From Pradoshia eiseniae (lineage in GTDB: Bacteria > Bacillota > Bacilli > Bacillales > Pradoshiaceae), in contig NZ_PKOZ01000001.1 of assembly GCF_002946355.1 (NCBI RefSeq), positions 124,001 through 188,000 on the forward strand: a stretch of 64,000 nt of DNA, written 5' to 3'. Below, one piece after another: positions 57,268 to 64,000 of the stretch (position 1 is the stretch's first letter; every line of letters begins with the position of its first letter). A program made the translations under genes and the position numbers. The notes below the pieces were generated by a model. It was not told where the DNA came from. It saw only the letters and a list, made by a program, of their open reading frames with translations, and made no database searches.

Positions 57268-58170
57268 TTGACGGCATTGAAAATAGGCTCGCATGTATCG
57301 ATGAGCGGAAAGAAAATGCTTCTAGCAGCAAGTGCGGAAGCCGCATCTTACGGAGCGAACACCTTCATGATTTATACAGGTGCGCCTCAGAATACACGCA
57401 GAAAGAAAATTGAAGAGCTGAATATTGATGAGGGCAGAAAGCATATGGAAGCGAACGGTATTAGCGATATCGTTGTCCATGCCCCATATATTATCAATAT
57501 TGGCAATGCGGTTAACCCGGCTACCTACCAGCTTGGTGTCGATTTCCTTCGTTCAGAAATTGAGCGAACAGAAGCGATTGGTGCTAAGCAAATTGTCCTT
57601 CATCCAGGGGCACATGTTGGTGAAGGATCTGAAATCGGCATTAAAAGAATCATTGAGGGACTCAATGAAGTTATCATTCCGGGGCAGGATGTACAGATTG
57701 CTCTTGAAACGATGGCTGGTAAAGGCTCAGAGTGCGGACGAAGCTTTGAGGAGCTGGCGATGATTTTTGATGGTGTTACCCATAACGACAGGCTTAGCGT
57801 ATGCTTTGATACATGCCATACGCATGATGCCGGCTATAATATCGTTGAGGATTTTGACGGGGTTTTAAATGAATTTGATAAATTAATCGGTGTACAGAAT
57901 ATTAAGGTGCTGCATATCAATGACAGCAAGAATGAATGCGGGATGAGAAAGGATCGGCATGAAAATATCGGCTATGGCAAGATAGGCTTTAAGCCGCTTC
58001 ATTATATTGTCCACCATCCGCAGCTTGCGGACATTCCGAAGATTTTGGAGACACCTTATGTCGGTACTGACAAGAATAACAAGAAGGCTCCATACAAATA
58101 TGAGATTGACATGTTAAAGGACGGAAATTGGACCAATTTCCAAGAGATGATGCTTGGCCAAATGGTCTAA
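57268..58170 (+). CDS. nfo: Endonuclease IV (AP endonuclease)
   Basis: 300 residues (B. subtilis YqfS 297). TIM-barrel enzyme with three zinc ions, for base excision repair. [17 protein letters not shown], the VLHPGAHVG zinc loop, [25 protein letters not shown], and [13 protein letters not shown] 57268 with TAGGGGGT. Directly follows cshB, as in B. subtilis. Confidence 0.97.
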   Translation: MTALKIGSHVSMSGKKMLLAASAEAASYGANTFMIYTGAPQNTRRKKIEELNIDEGRKHMEANGISDIVVHAPYIINIGNAVNPATYQLGVDFLRSEIERTEAIGAKQIVLHPGAHVGEGSEIGIKRIIEGLNEVIIPGQDVQIALETMAGKGSECGRSFEELAMIFDGVTHNDRLSVCFDTCHTHDAGYNIVEDFDGVLNEFDKLIGVQNIKVLHINDSKNECGMRKDRHENIGYGKIGFKPLHYIVHHPQLADIPKILETPYVGTDKNNKKAPYKYEIDMLKDGNWTNFQEMMLGQMV

Positions 58171-58192
58171 AGTTGAAGCTCTTCCCGGTATA

Positions 58193-58230
58193 TATAGAGG
58201 CCAAATCACCTGCTGATTTGGCCTCTATTC
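58193..58230. terminator. Bidirectional terminator between nfo and yqfT
   Basis: ATAGAGGCCAAATCA (58194-58208) pairs with TGATTTGGCCTCTAT (58214-58228) around a 5-nt loop. Confidence 0.85.
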
Positions 58231-58237
58231 TTTCCCT

Positions 58238-58495
58238 TCAGTTGCCGGTCAGACTATAGAACAATTGTTCAATTTGCTTTGCCCTGTTAGAGCCAACAAT
58301 TTGCTCAATCTGTACGAGTAATTCCTTTCGTTGCGACTCATCAAAAATATTTATGGATTTTCCTTTCAATAAGCGAACGATTTGCTCGGCCTCTGAATTG
58401 GACAGGGTAACCCCTTGCTGAGCGGAAAAGCTAAGCAATTCACCTGTCGTAATGCGGTTAAGCTTCATGTTGATAATCGTTTCGAATAGCTTCAT
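58238..58495 (-). CDS. yqfT: YqfT, DUF2624 family protein
   Basis: 85 residues, the same length as B. subtilis YqfT. Mostly helical: KLFETIINMKLNRITTGELL, then YSLTGN at the end. Function unknown. I chose ATG 58495, with GGGGTGATAGG upstream on the minus strand; a GTG three codons earlier lies in the ribosome site. Confidence 0.85.
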   Translation of the reverse strand: MKLFETIINMKLNRITTGELLSFSAQQGVTLSNSEAEQIVRLLKGKSINIFDESQRKELLVQIEQIVGSNRAKQIEQLFYSLTGN

Positions 58496-58570
58496 TCCTA
58501 TCACCCCATAGTTACATTATGAGAGGGTGCGTCTAAAATGAACCAAATCAGCAAATGTTAAGTAAATAGG

Positions 58571-58599
58571 TTTACATTCACAGTCTGCTCCTGTATACT
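58571..58599 (+). promoter_or_regulatory. SigA promoter of znuC-znuB-zur
   Basis: TTTACA (58571-58576), a 17-nt spacer, TATACT (58594-58599). The start of transcription would fall at the edge of the Zur box. Confidence 0.75.
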
Positions 58600-58607
58600 A
58601 CTTTTGT

Positions 58608-58628
58608 AAATCGTAATCATTCTTATTA
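58608..58628 (+). promoter_or_regulatory. Zur box (zinc-responsive operator)
   Basis: AAATCGTAATCATTCTTATTA compares with the Bacillus Zur consensus of TCGTAAT-N-ATTACGA: the left half-site is perfect, and the right has 4 of 7 bases. It overlaps the predicted transcription start of a zinc transporter operon that also encodes Zur, so repression under zinc sufficiency is likely. Confidence 0.8.
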
Positions 58629-58642
58629 ACAGGCGGGAGATT

Positions 58643-59398
58643 ATGAAAGAAGAAATAATCAAATTAGACCATATAACGTATAAATATGAACAAGAAGATG
58701 TCCTCGAGGATATTAACCTGACTGTAAGGGAGGGGGATTTCCTCACTATTGTCGGACCGAACGGGTCAGGCAAATCCACTTTATTAAAGCTCATCCTTGG
58801 AATCAATCGAGTGCAGCAAGGTGAGATTTATTTATTTGGCGAGAAAATCAATCGCTTTAAGAATTGGGAAAGAATCGGATATGTATCTCAGAAGGCCAAT
58901 TCATTTAACAGCGGATTTCCGGCGACAGTCGAGGAAGTTGTCGCAAGCGGATTGACGAAGAAGATTGGCCTTTTCCGCTTCTATAAGAAGAAACACCGCG
59001 AGAAGGTTTTTCAAGCATTGAAGGAAGTGGGGATGGAGAATTTTTTACATCGCACGATTGGCGACCTTTCAGGCGGGCAGCAGCAGCGTGTTTTCATTGC
59101 AAGGGCGCTTGTCAGTGATCCGGAATTATTGATTCTTGATGAGCCAACTGTCGGTGTGGATGTACGAAATGTATCCAACTTCTATGACCTTTTATTTGAA
59201 TTGAATCGTAATCTTGGCTTAACCCTCATCTTGGTTACCCATGATACGGGCACCATTACAGAGAAGGCGACTCATATTGCCTGCTTAAATAAGCAGCTGC
59301 ATTTTCATGGCGACTCCTATGAATATGAGGAATTGAATAATCAGGATATGTCAGCTTTCTATGGTCATGATGTCTACACTTTAAAGCATGATCATTAA
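58643..59398 (+). CDS. znuC: Zinc ABC transporter ATP-binding protein
   Basis: 251 residues. Walker A GPNGSGKSTLLK at about 38-49, signature DLSGGQQQRVFIA, Walker B LLILDEPTVGVD, and H-loop LVTHD: a metal-type (cluster 9) ABC ATPase. The Zur box upstream and zur downstream support zinc as the substrate. ATG 58643 with AGGCGGGAG. No gene for the solute-binding lipoprotein (ZnuA) is in the window. Confidence 0.93.
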   Translation: MKEEIIKLDHITYKYEQEDVLEDINLTVREGDFLTIVGPNGSGKSTLLKLILGINRVQQGEIYLFGEKINRFKNWERIGYVSQKANSFNSGFPATVEEVVASGLTKKIGLFRFYKKKHREKVFQALKEVGMENFLHRTIGDLSGGQQQRVFIARALVSDPELLILDEPTVGVDVRNVSNFYDLLFELNRNLGLTLILVTHDTGTITEKATHIACLNKQLHFHGDSYEYEELNNQDMSAFYGHDVYTLKHDH

Positions 59399-59413
59399 TG
59401 TGGAGGAAATAGT

Positions 59414-60250
59414 ATGCTAGCAATGTTTCAGTATGAATTTTTACAAAATGCCTTTATTTCAGGTTTAATCATAGGGGTCATCGCTCCCTTGCTCGGTGTT
59501 TTCATTGTGGTTCGTAAGCTATCCTTGATTGCGGATGCGCTTAGCCATGTAACCTTAACGGGAATAGCAGCAAGCTTGCTTTTGAGCAAGGAATTCCCGG
59601 CAATGTTCGCCAATCTGAATCCGCTCTATTTGGGAATGGGCTTTTCGGTTGGTGGCTCCTTATTTATCGAACGTCTGCGAAGCGTGTATAAACATTACCA
59701 AGAGCTGGCGATACCGATAATTCTCTCTGGAGGAGTGGGTCTGGGAGCTATCTTCATTTCGATGGCGAACGGCTTTAACGTCGATTTATTCAGCTATTTA
59801 TTCGGCAGCGTGAGTGCAGTCAGCCGTACGGATCTTTGGGTAATCACAATCATTAGTATCATTGTAGTCTTTACAGTTATTTTCTTATATAAAGAACTGT
59901 TTCTTCTATCATTTGATGAGGAGCATGCCAAGACATCCGGCATATCTGCTAAAACCATTCATTTTATCTTTATTGTCCTTGTGGCGCTAGTCATTGCTAT
60001 CTCAATGCGAATTGTCGGTGTGCTGCTTGTCTCAGCGCTGATGACTCTTCCGGTGGCAGCTGCCCTGAAGGTTGCCAAGAGCTTCAAGCAAACCATTTTT
60101 GTGTCTATTCTATTTGGGGAGATTGCCGTAATTGGCGGATTGTTTAGTGCCTATTATTTGAATCTGGCTCCTGGAGGAACCATTGTCGTCTTGGCCATCT
60201 TGGTTTTACTCGCAACGATTCTATTCAAGAAATGGCAAGTGAACCGATGA
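59414..60250 (+). CDS. znuB: Zinc ABC transporter permease
   Basis: 278 residues with eight or nine membrane helices of the ABC-3 metal permease family: FLQNAFISGLIIGVIAPLLGVFIVVRK (here in two parts of one helix pair), LIADALSHVTLTG, FGSVSAVSRTDL, and RIVGVLLVSALMTLPVAAAL. ATG start with GTGGAGG. 15 nt after znuC and 12 nt before zur. Confidence 0.93.
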   Translation: MLAMFQYEFLQNAFISGLIIGVIAPLLGVFIVVRKLSLIADALSHVTLTGIAASLLLSKEFPAMFANLNPLYLGMGFSVGGSLFIERLRSVYKHYQELAIPIILSGGVGLGAIFISMANGFNVDLFSYLFGSVSAVSRTDLWVITIISIIVVFTVIFLYKELFLLSFDEEHAKTSGISAKTIHFIFIVLVALVIAISMRIVGVLLVSALMTLPVAAALKVAKSFKQTIFVSILFGEIAVIGGLFSAYYLNLAPGGTIVVLAILVLLATILFKKWQVNR

Positions 60251-60262
60251 GGAGGAATTCTT

Positions 60263-60682
60263 GTGGATGTACAAAGAGCGCTTCAATTGCTAAAGAACGA
60301 AGGATATAAATATACAGAGAAACGAGAGGATATGTTAACTCTCTTCTCCAAAAGCAACCGGTATTTAACGGCCAAGGATGTTCTCGAACAATTAAAGAGT
60401 TCTTATCCAGGCATGAGCTATGATACCATCTATCGTAATCTGTCGCTGTACGTGAAGCTTGGCATTCTTGAGGCAACAGAGCTTTCAGGCGAAAAATGCT
60501 TCCGCTTTGCGTGTGAGGGCAGTCATCATCATCACCATTTCATTTGCATGGAATGCGGAAAGACCCGACATATTGATGCATGTCCGATGGAACACATCAA
60601 AGAAGATTTAAGTGGTTATGAAATCTCTGGGCATAAATTCGAGATCTATGGGGTGTGCCCGGATTGCCAGCCGCATCCATGA
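60263..60682 (+). CDS. zur: Zinc uptake regulator Zur (Fur family)
   Basis: 139 residues (B. subtilis Zur 145). N-terminal winged helix ([33 protein letters not shown] in adjoining helices), regulatory His-rich cluster [14 protein letters not shown], and structural zinc cysteines C95/C98 and C132/C135. GTG 60263 with GAGGAGGAAT. It is the third gene of the Zur-box operon, so its own synthesis is probably zinc-controlled. In B. subtilis zur is in the same neighbourhood but without znuCB. Confidence 0.95.
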   Translation: MDVQRALQLLKNEGYKYTEKREDMLTLFSKSNRYLTAKDVLEQLKSSYPGMSYDTIYRNLSLYVKLGILEATELSGEKCFRFACEGSHHHHHFICMECGKTRHIDACPMEHIKEDLSGYEISGHKFEIYGVCPDCQPHP

Positions 60683-60693
60683 GCTTAATTATA

Positions 60694-60736
60694 AAGCCGC
60701 AATGTGTGTAATAACTCACATGTTGCGGCTTTTTTA
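60694..60736 (+). terminator. Terminator of znuC-znuB-zur
   Basis: AAGCCGCAA pairs with TTGCGGCTT, with an inner GTGTG/CACAT stem, followed by TTTTTATATG. Confidence 0.9.
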
Positions 60737-60773
60737 TATGATATGGTTTTTATAGAAGGGAGGGCGTATAGAT

Positions 60774-61259
60774 ATGGATAAGAAGGTTTTTGAGACTTTG
60801 GATAGAATGGGAATCGTTTTTGAAGTAGTGGAGCATCCTCCTGCGACTTCGACGGAACAAGCTTCTGAATATATTGCAGGGAAGAGTGGTGTGCGGACGA
60901 AAACATTATTCCTGACTAACCAAAAGAAGACTGCCTATTACTTAGTCGTCACAGATGAAGGGAAACGAATCAATCTGCATCATCTGGCTGAATCCTTGGG
61001 TGAAAAGCGTATAAAATTCGCTTCAGAGACGTTGCTAAGAGACAAGCTTGGCACTGTCCCGGGTGTTGTGTCGGTCTTCGGGCTCCTGAATGAGCAGGCC
61101 CGTGATGTTCAACTCATCCTAGATGATGCGTTTGGGCCTGATATGATTGTTACCTTTCATCCGGATGTGAATACAAAGACGCTCTTTATGACAGTAAGGG
61201 ATATGAAGATGTTTGCCCATCATCTGGGGATTGAGGTGTGCATGCTTTCGATAGCATGA
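60774..61259 (+). CDS. YbaK/ProX-type aminoacyl-tRNA deacylase domain protein
   Basis: 161 residues, free-standing. Matches the prolyl-tRNA synthetase-associated (PrdX/ProX) editing domain: VVEHPPATSTEQA, GVRTKTLFLTN, KKTAYYLVVTDEGKRINL, GTVPGVVSVFGLLN, and FHPDVNTKTLFM. Such proteins remove mischarged alanine from tRNA-Pro. ATG start with AAGGGAGGGCG. No such gene lies here in B. subtilis as I recall. Substrate assignment is by family only. Confidence 0.85.
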   Translation: MDKKVFETLDRMGIVFEVVEHPPATSTEQASEYIAGKSGVRTKTLFLTNQKKTAYYLVVTDEGKRINLHHLAESLGEKRIKFASETLLRDKLGTVPGVVSVFGLLNEQARDVQLILDDAFGPDMIVTFHPDVNTKTLFMTVRDMKMFAHHLGIEVCMLSIA

Positions 61260-61269
61260 AATAAAAAAG

Positions 61270-61300
61270 GCAGACGGCGGATTCGTTCCGCTGTTTTTTT
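61270..61300 (+). terminator. Terminator of the ProX-like gene
   Basis: GCGGA and TCCGC form a short stem, extended by CAG/CTG, followed by TTTTTTT. Confidence 0.75.
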
Positions 61301-61355
61301 GAGCTGTAAACGTTACTTCTCAGGATGGGCGAATTCTACCGAAAAAGCTTATCAA

Positions 61356-61408
61356 AACCAAAGGGCTGAGCACGCAAGCTTGTAAAATGAAGCTCTCGGC
61401 TCAGCCTT
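61356..61408 (-). terminator. Terminator of yqfW
   Basis: On the minus strand AGGCTGAG pairs with CTCAGCCC, with a second AAGCTT-type stem inside, followed by TTTGGTTTTG. It starts just after the yqfW stop. Confidence 0.7.
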
Positions 61409-61417
61409 ATATTGGTC

Positions 61418-61999
61418 TTATTCAGCTGTTTCCTGTCTCCAGCGGTCCACCCATGCCTTTGCCTCAATCCAGTCATTAACGCGAACCACATTTTCAGGTA
61501 CGGCCATCCGATTGTATGGTGCATCAAATAGCAGGACCGGAATGCGGCATTCCTCTGCAATAGCGACAGCATTATCATGCTTATCCTCAAAGAATAGATC
61601 CACACGATGTTTTTTGGCTGAAGCAATCTTGTCATGGCTGCCAATCAGCTCGATATGATGGTATAGCAAATCATGCTTATCAAACCATTGCTTTGTGACA
61701 GGCAGCAGGTTTTCACTGCGGGCACTAATGAAATAGAGCTCATAGCTTTCCTTCCATTCGTTCAAAACTTGCCCGGCATAAGCGGCCATTGGCGATTCTG
61801 TGTATATCCTCGGCTCCTGCTCCTTAAACCATTGTTGAAATTCAAGGGCGGGGACGTCTACAAAAGGTGTTAATTCATATTCCGTGATATCATCAAGGGT
61901 TAGCTGCAGCTTAAAAGCCTCATTTATGAACGGAAGCAGTGCTTCCTGGCAAGTTACAGTCCCGTCAATATCGATTCCAAATCGCTTTTGTTTTTTCAT
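61418..61999 (-). CDS. yqfW: YqfW, HAD-type 5'(3')-deoxyribonucleotidase-like protein
   Basis: 193 residues, identical in length to B. subtilis YqfW. HAD motif I is FGIDIDGTVT (D10, D12), followed by YFISARSENLLPVT (motif II/III region) and LFFEDKHDNAVAIAE (motif IV acidic pair). Belongs to the NT5C-type nucleotidase group; substrate not shown. ATG 61999 with TTGGAGGA on the minus strand. A longer in-frame reading is not supported. Confidence 0.9.
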   Translation of the reverse strand: MKKQKRFGIDIDGTVTCQEALLPFINEAFKLQLTLDDITEYELTPFVDVPALEFQQWFKEQEPRIYTESPMAAYAGQVLNEWKESYELYFISARSENLLPVTKQWFDKHDLLYHHIELIGSHDKIASAKKHRVDLFFEDKHDNAVAIAEECRIPVLLFDAPYNRMAVPENVVRVNDWIEAKAWVDRWRQETAE

Positions 62000-62147
62000 T
62001 ATGGTTATTCCTCCAAGTAATTGTACATATGAAATCTTCCGCATTCATGCTATATTTTGTTGCTTTTTGCAACATCTTCTCCTTATGACTTTTCGCCTTC
62101 ATGAGAACACTAGAATTGCTTCATCAACATAAAAGGGGGAGAAGGCA

Positions 62148-62441
62148 TTGTCGAAGCGGAATGGAAGAATGGCCAACTCGCATCGGCAAATTACCTCGAT
62201 GCGCAAAAATGATGAAAGACCGGCTGCTGAAGCTATTCAACAAAAAAAACCGATGATTGGCTATATCGCCATTCTTCTGTCCATTATATCTTTATTTCTT
62301 TATCCCGTCATATTTGGTTTGATGGGATTTTTGACAGGGATTACCGCTATAAAAAGAAGCCTTCGGATTTTTGGAATTCCGGCTGTCTTGATTAGTCTTT
62401 TTTCAGTTTTGGCAGGTTTATTCGTCTATCCTTTCTTTTAG
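62148..62441 (+). CDS. yqfX: YqfX-like small membrane protein
   Basis: 97 residues (B. subtilis YqfX about 129). A basic N-terminus (about 1-34), then two hydrophobic segments (about 35-57, PMIGYIAILLSIISLF; about 73-96, IPAVLISLFSVLAGLF). TTG 62148 with GGGGGAGAAGG. It lies between yqfW and ispG, as in B. subtilis. Function unknown; the symbol is by position and topology. Confidence 0.75.
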   Translation: MSKRNGRMANSHRQITSMRKNDERPAAEAIQQKKPMIGYIAILLSIISLFLYPVIFGLMGFLTGITAIKRSLRIFGIPAVLISLFSVLAGLFVYPFF

Positions 62442-62448
62442 GTAAATA

Positions 62449-62482
62449 AAAACAGGAGCTGCGTTCACAGCTCCTGTTTTTG
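62449..62482. terminator. Bidirectional terminator between yqfX and ispG
   Basis: AAAAACAGGAGCTG (62449-62462) pairs with CAGCTCCTGTTTTT (62469-62482), symmetrical with A- and T-runs. Confidence 0.9.
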
Positions 62483-62488
62483 CGTGCA

Positions 62489-63610
62489 TTATTCAATGAC
62501 GGTATTTGCTTGTTCCTTTTCTAGACGTTCTTTCTCGTAGTATTCTTCAGCTAGGATATCGATTTCTTTCTTCAATTCATCAACCATAATGGCTTCAGGA
62601 ACTTTTCGTACGATCTTTCCTTTACGGAATAAAAGCCCTTCGCCTCTCGCACCGGCAATTCCTATGTCAGCTTCCCTGGCTTCACCAGGTCCGTTGACCG
62701 CGCAGCCAAGAACGGCTACCTTTATTGGGGCTTTAATCTTTTGAATATATTCATCGACCTCATTGGCAATGGAAATTAAATCGATTTCAATACGTCCGCA
62801 AGTCGGGCAGGAAATTAATGTTGCTGAGTTAGCGGAAAGACCAAAAACTTTCAATAGTTCACGCGCAACCTTGACTTCTTCAACAGGATCCGCACTTAAG
62901 GAAATGCGAAGCGTGTTCCCGATCCCTTTGCTTAAGAGGGCGCCGATTCCTGCAGCACTTTTTACAGTGCCGGAGAACAAGGTGCCGGATTCCGTAATTC
63001 CTAAGTGAAGCGGATAATCAAAGGCTTGGGCTGCTTTCTCGTATGCTTCGATAGCCAGGCGTACGTCTGAGGCTTTCATGGATACGATAATATCATGGAA
63101 ATCGAGGTCTTCCAGGATCTTGATATGATGAAGGGCACTCTCTACCATTCCATCTGCTGTTGGATAGCCGTATTTCTCCAAAATCTTGCGCTCAAGCGAA
63201 CCGGCATTCACGCCAATTCGGATAGGAATTCCTTTTGCCTTAGCGGCTTGTACAACAGCCTCTACCTTTTCGCGGCGGCCGATATTACCCGGATTGATTC
63301 GAATCTTGTCAGCTCCGCCTTCAATTGCGATTAAAGCTAATTTATAGTCGAAGTGGATATCAACGACAAGCGGGATATTAATTTGTTTCTTAATATCGGC
63401 AATTGCACGTGCGGCACGCTCATCCGGGCAGGCAACCCGTACGATTTGGCAGCCGGCTTCTTCCAATCGTTTGATTTCCGCGACGGTTGCTTCCACATCA
63501 TGTGTCTTCGTTGTGGTCATACTCTGTATAATGACTTCATCGTTGCCTCCGATTGTTAAGTGACCAACTTTCACGGGGCGGGTTTTGGTACGATGTATTA
63601 ATTCACTCAC
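62489..63610 (-). CDS. ispG: 4-hydroxy-3-methylbut-2-en-1-yl diphosphate synthase
   Basis: 373 residues (B. subtilis YqfY 377). MEP pathway iron-sulfur enzyme. N-terminal TIM barrel ([30 protein letters not shown]) and a C-terminal cluster domain with LISCPTCGR and [14 protein letters not shown] start at 63610 (V-S-E-L-I-H-R-T) with AAAGGAGAGA on the minus strand. Order yqfW-yqfX-ispG-yqfZ matches B. subtilis. Confidence 0.97.
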   Translation of the reverse strand: MSELIHRTKTRPVKVGHLTIGGNDEVIIQSMTTTKTHDVEATVAEIKRLEEAGCQIVRVACPDERAARAIADIKKQINIPLVVDIHFDYKLALIAIEGGADKIRINPGNIGRREKVEAVVQAAKAKGIPIRIGVNAGSLERKILEKYGYPTADGMVESALHHIKILEDLDFHDIIVSMKASDVRLAIEAYEKAAQAFDYPLHLGITESGTLFSGTVKSAAGIGALLSKGIGNTLRISLSADPVEEVKVARELLKVFGLSANSATLISCPTCGRIEIDLISIANEVDEYIQKIKAPIKVAVLGCAVNGPGEAREADIGIAGARGEGLLFRKGKIVRKVPEAIMVDELKKEIDILAEEYYEKERLEKEQANTVIE

Positions 63611-63718
63611 TGATCATTCTCTCCTTTTAGGCGAATTGCCTCTATGCAAACAAAGCATTTCTAATATATTGTATCAACGGTTGCCATGTAATTACAATTA
63701 AAGAGATTGGCAATCTCC

Positions 63719-64000
63719 TTAATAATTCTTCAGTTTGTATGTCTGGCCAATTTTAATTTCCTCAGGGCTCAATCCATTATTTAAAGTACGGAAGTCTTTA
63801 ATAATCTGTTCAATAGGAACAGGAAGTGTCCCTTCTTTTTCTTCTATTAAGGAGATGACGGTATCGCCAGGCTCCACTTTTATATTATAGTAGGTTTCTT
63901 TGGTTTTATCCACAGCGGCTGGAGTTGCTTTTGGCAAGGTGCCGTATGTCAGGTCATAGTAGACAGAATAGATGACAATGCAGCAACCAAGGAAAATAAG
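63719..64000 (-). CDS. yqfZ: YqfZ, LysM-like membrane-anchored protein (5' end cut)
   Basis: The frame is open from the stop at 63719 to the window edge, so the first codons are missing; 93 residues are visible. It starts in a hydrophobic segment (LIFLGCCIVIYSVYYDLTYG, probable signal or anchor) followed by a LysM-like domain (IKVEPGDTVISLIEEKE, LSPEEIKIGQTYKLKNY). B. subtilis YqfZ has about 99 residues and the same position next to ispG. It is probably sporulation-linked there; this is from memory. Confidence 0.8.
   Translation of the reverse strand, partial: LIFLGCCIVIYSVYYDLTYGTLPKATPAAVDKTKETYYNIKVEPGDTVISLIEEKEGTLPVPIEQIIKDFRTLNNGLSPEEIKIGQTYKLKNY

Overview
This is a contiguous stretch of the chromosome of an endospore-forming member of the Bacillaceae, related to but not identical with Bacillus subtilis. 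Gene content and order follow the B. subtilis yqeG-yqfZ region almost gene for gene. Sporulation and germination genes (gpr, spoIIP, yqfC-yqfD, yqfQ, a SleL/YaaH-type lytic enzyme), strong AGGAGG-type ribosome sites, frequent TTG/GTG starts, a CIRCE element, a T-box leader and a SigW-type promoter all point the same way. Base composition looks moderate by eye; it was not computed. No tRNA, rRNA, CRISPR array, insertion sequence or prophage was seen.

Layout. 1-4750: tail of yqeG, then a tight operon yqeH-aroE-yhbY-nadD-yqeK-rsfS-yqeM (ribosome assembly, shikimate, NAD and Ap4A metabolism). 4751-6756: accessory segment with a frameshifted alkaline phosphatase and a palindromic repeat. 6757-11463: competence DNA uptake (comER opposite comEA-comEB-comEC) and yqzM. 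11749-14553: holA, a convergent spore-lytic enzyme, rpsT. 14823-17621: gpr-spoIIP-yqxA. 17720-20857: lepA, hemW. 20892-28954: heat-shock cluster hrcA-grpE-dnaK-dnaJ-prmA-rsmE-mtaB. 29150-33039: rpsU-yqeY, then a SigW-type yqeZ-floA-yqfB envelope-stress operon. 33084-41271: yqfC-yqfD-phoH-pgpH-ybeY-dgkA-cdd-era-yqzL-recO. 41295-44718: T-box-controlled single-chain glycyl-tRNA synthetase, a possible structured RNA, then ccpN-ppsR. 44935-49225: yqxD-dnaG-sigA macromolecular-synthesis operon and cccA. 49237-51951: accessory minus-strand unit (SGNH hydrolase plus ABC exporter). 52132-58495: trmK-yqfO, ispH, yqfQ, cshB, nfo, yqfT. 58571-64000: Zur-box-controlled znuC-znuB-zur, a prolyl-tRNA editing-type protein, yqfW, yqfX, ispG and the 5'-truncated yqfZ.

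Most of the window is conserved housekeeping sequence, and I found no clear new multi-gene system. The least explained signals are: (i) strong perfect hairpins inside the first 20 codons of comEB and comEC, with the comEC start codon buried in a stem and no visible Shine-Dalgarno sequence; (ii) a branched, structured-RNA-like stretch directly behind the glycyl-tRNA synthetase gene; (iii) a terminator-like hairpin that carries the gpr ribosome site; (iv) a two-stem palindromic intergenic repeat beside the frameshifted phosphatase. All terminators, promoters and RNA structures were drawn by eye, without energy calculation. Statements about B. subtilis are from memory of its gene order and protein lengths.
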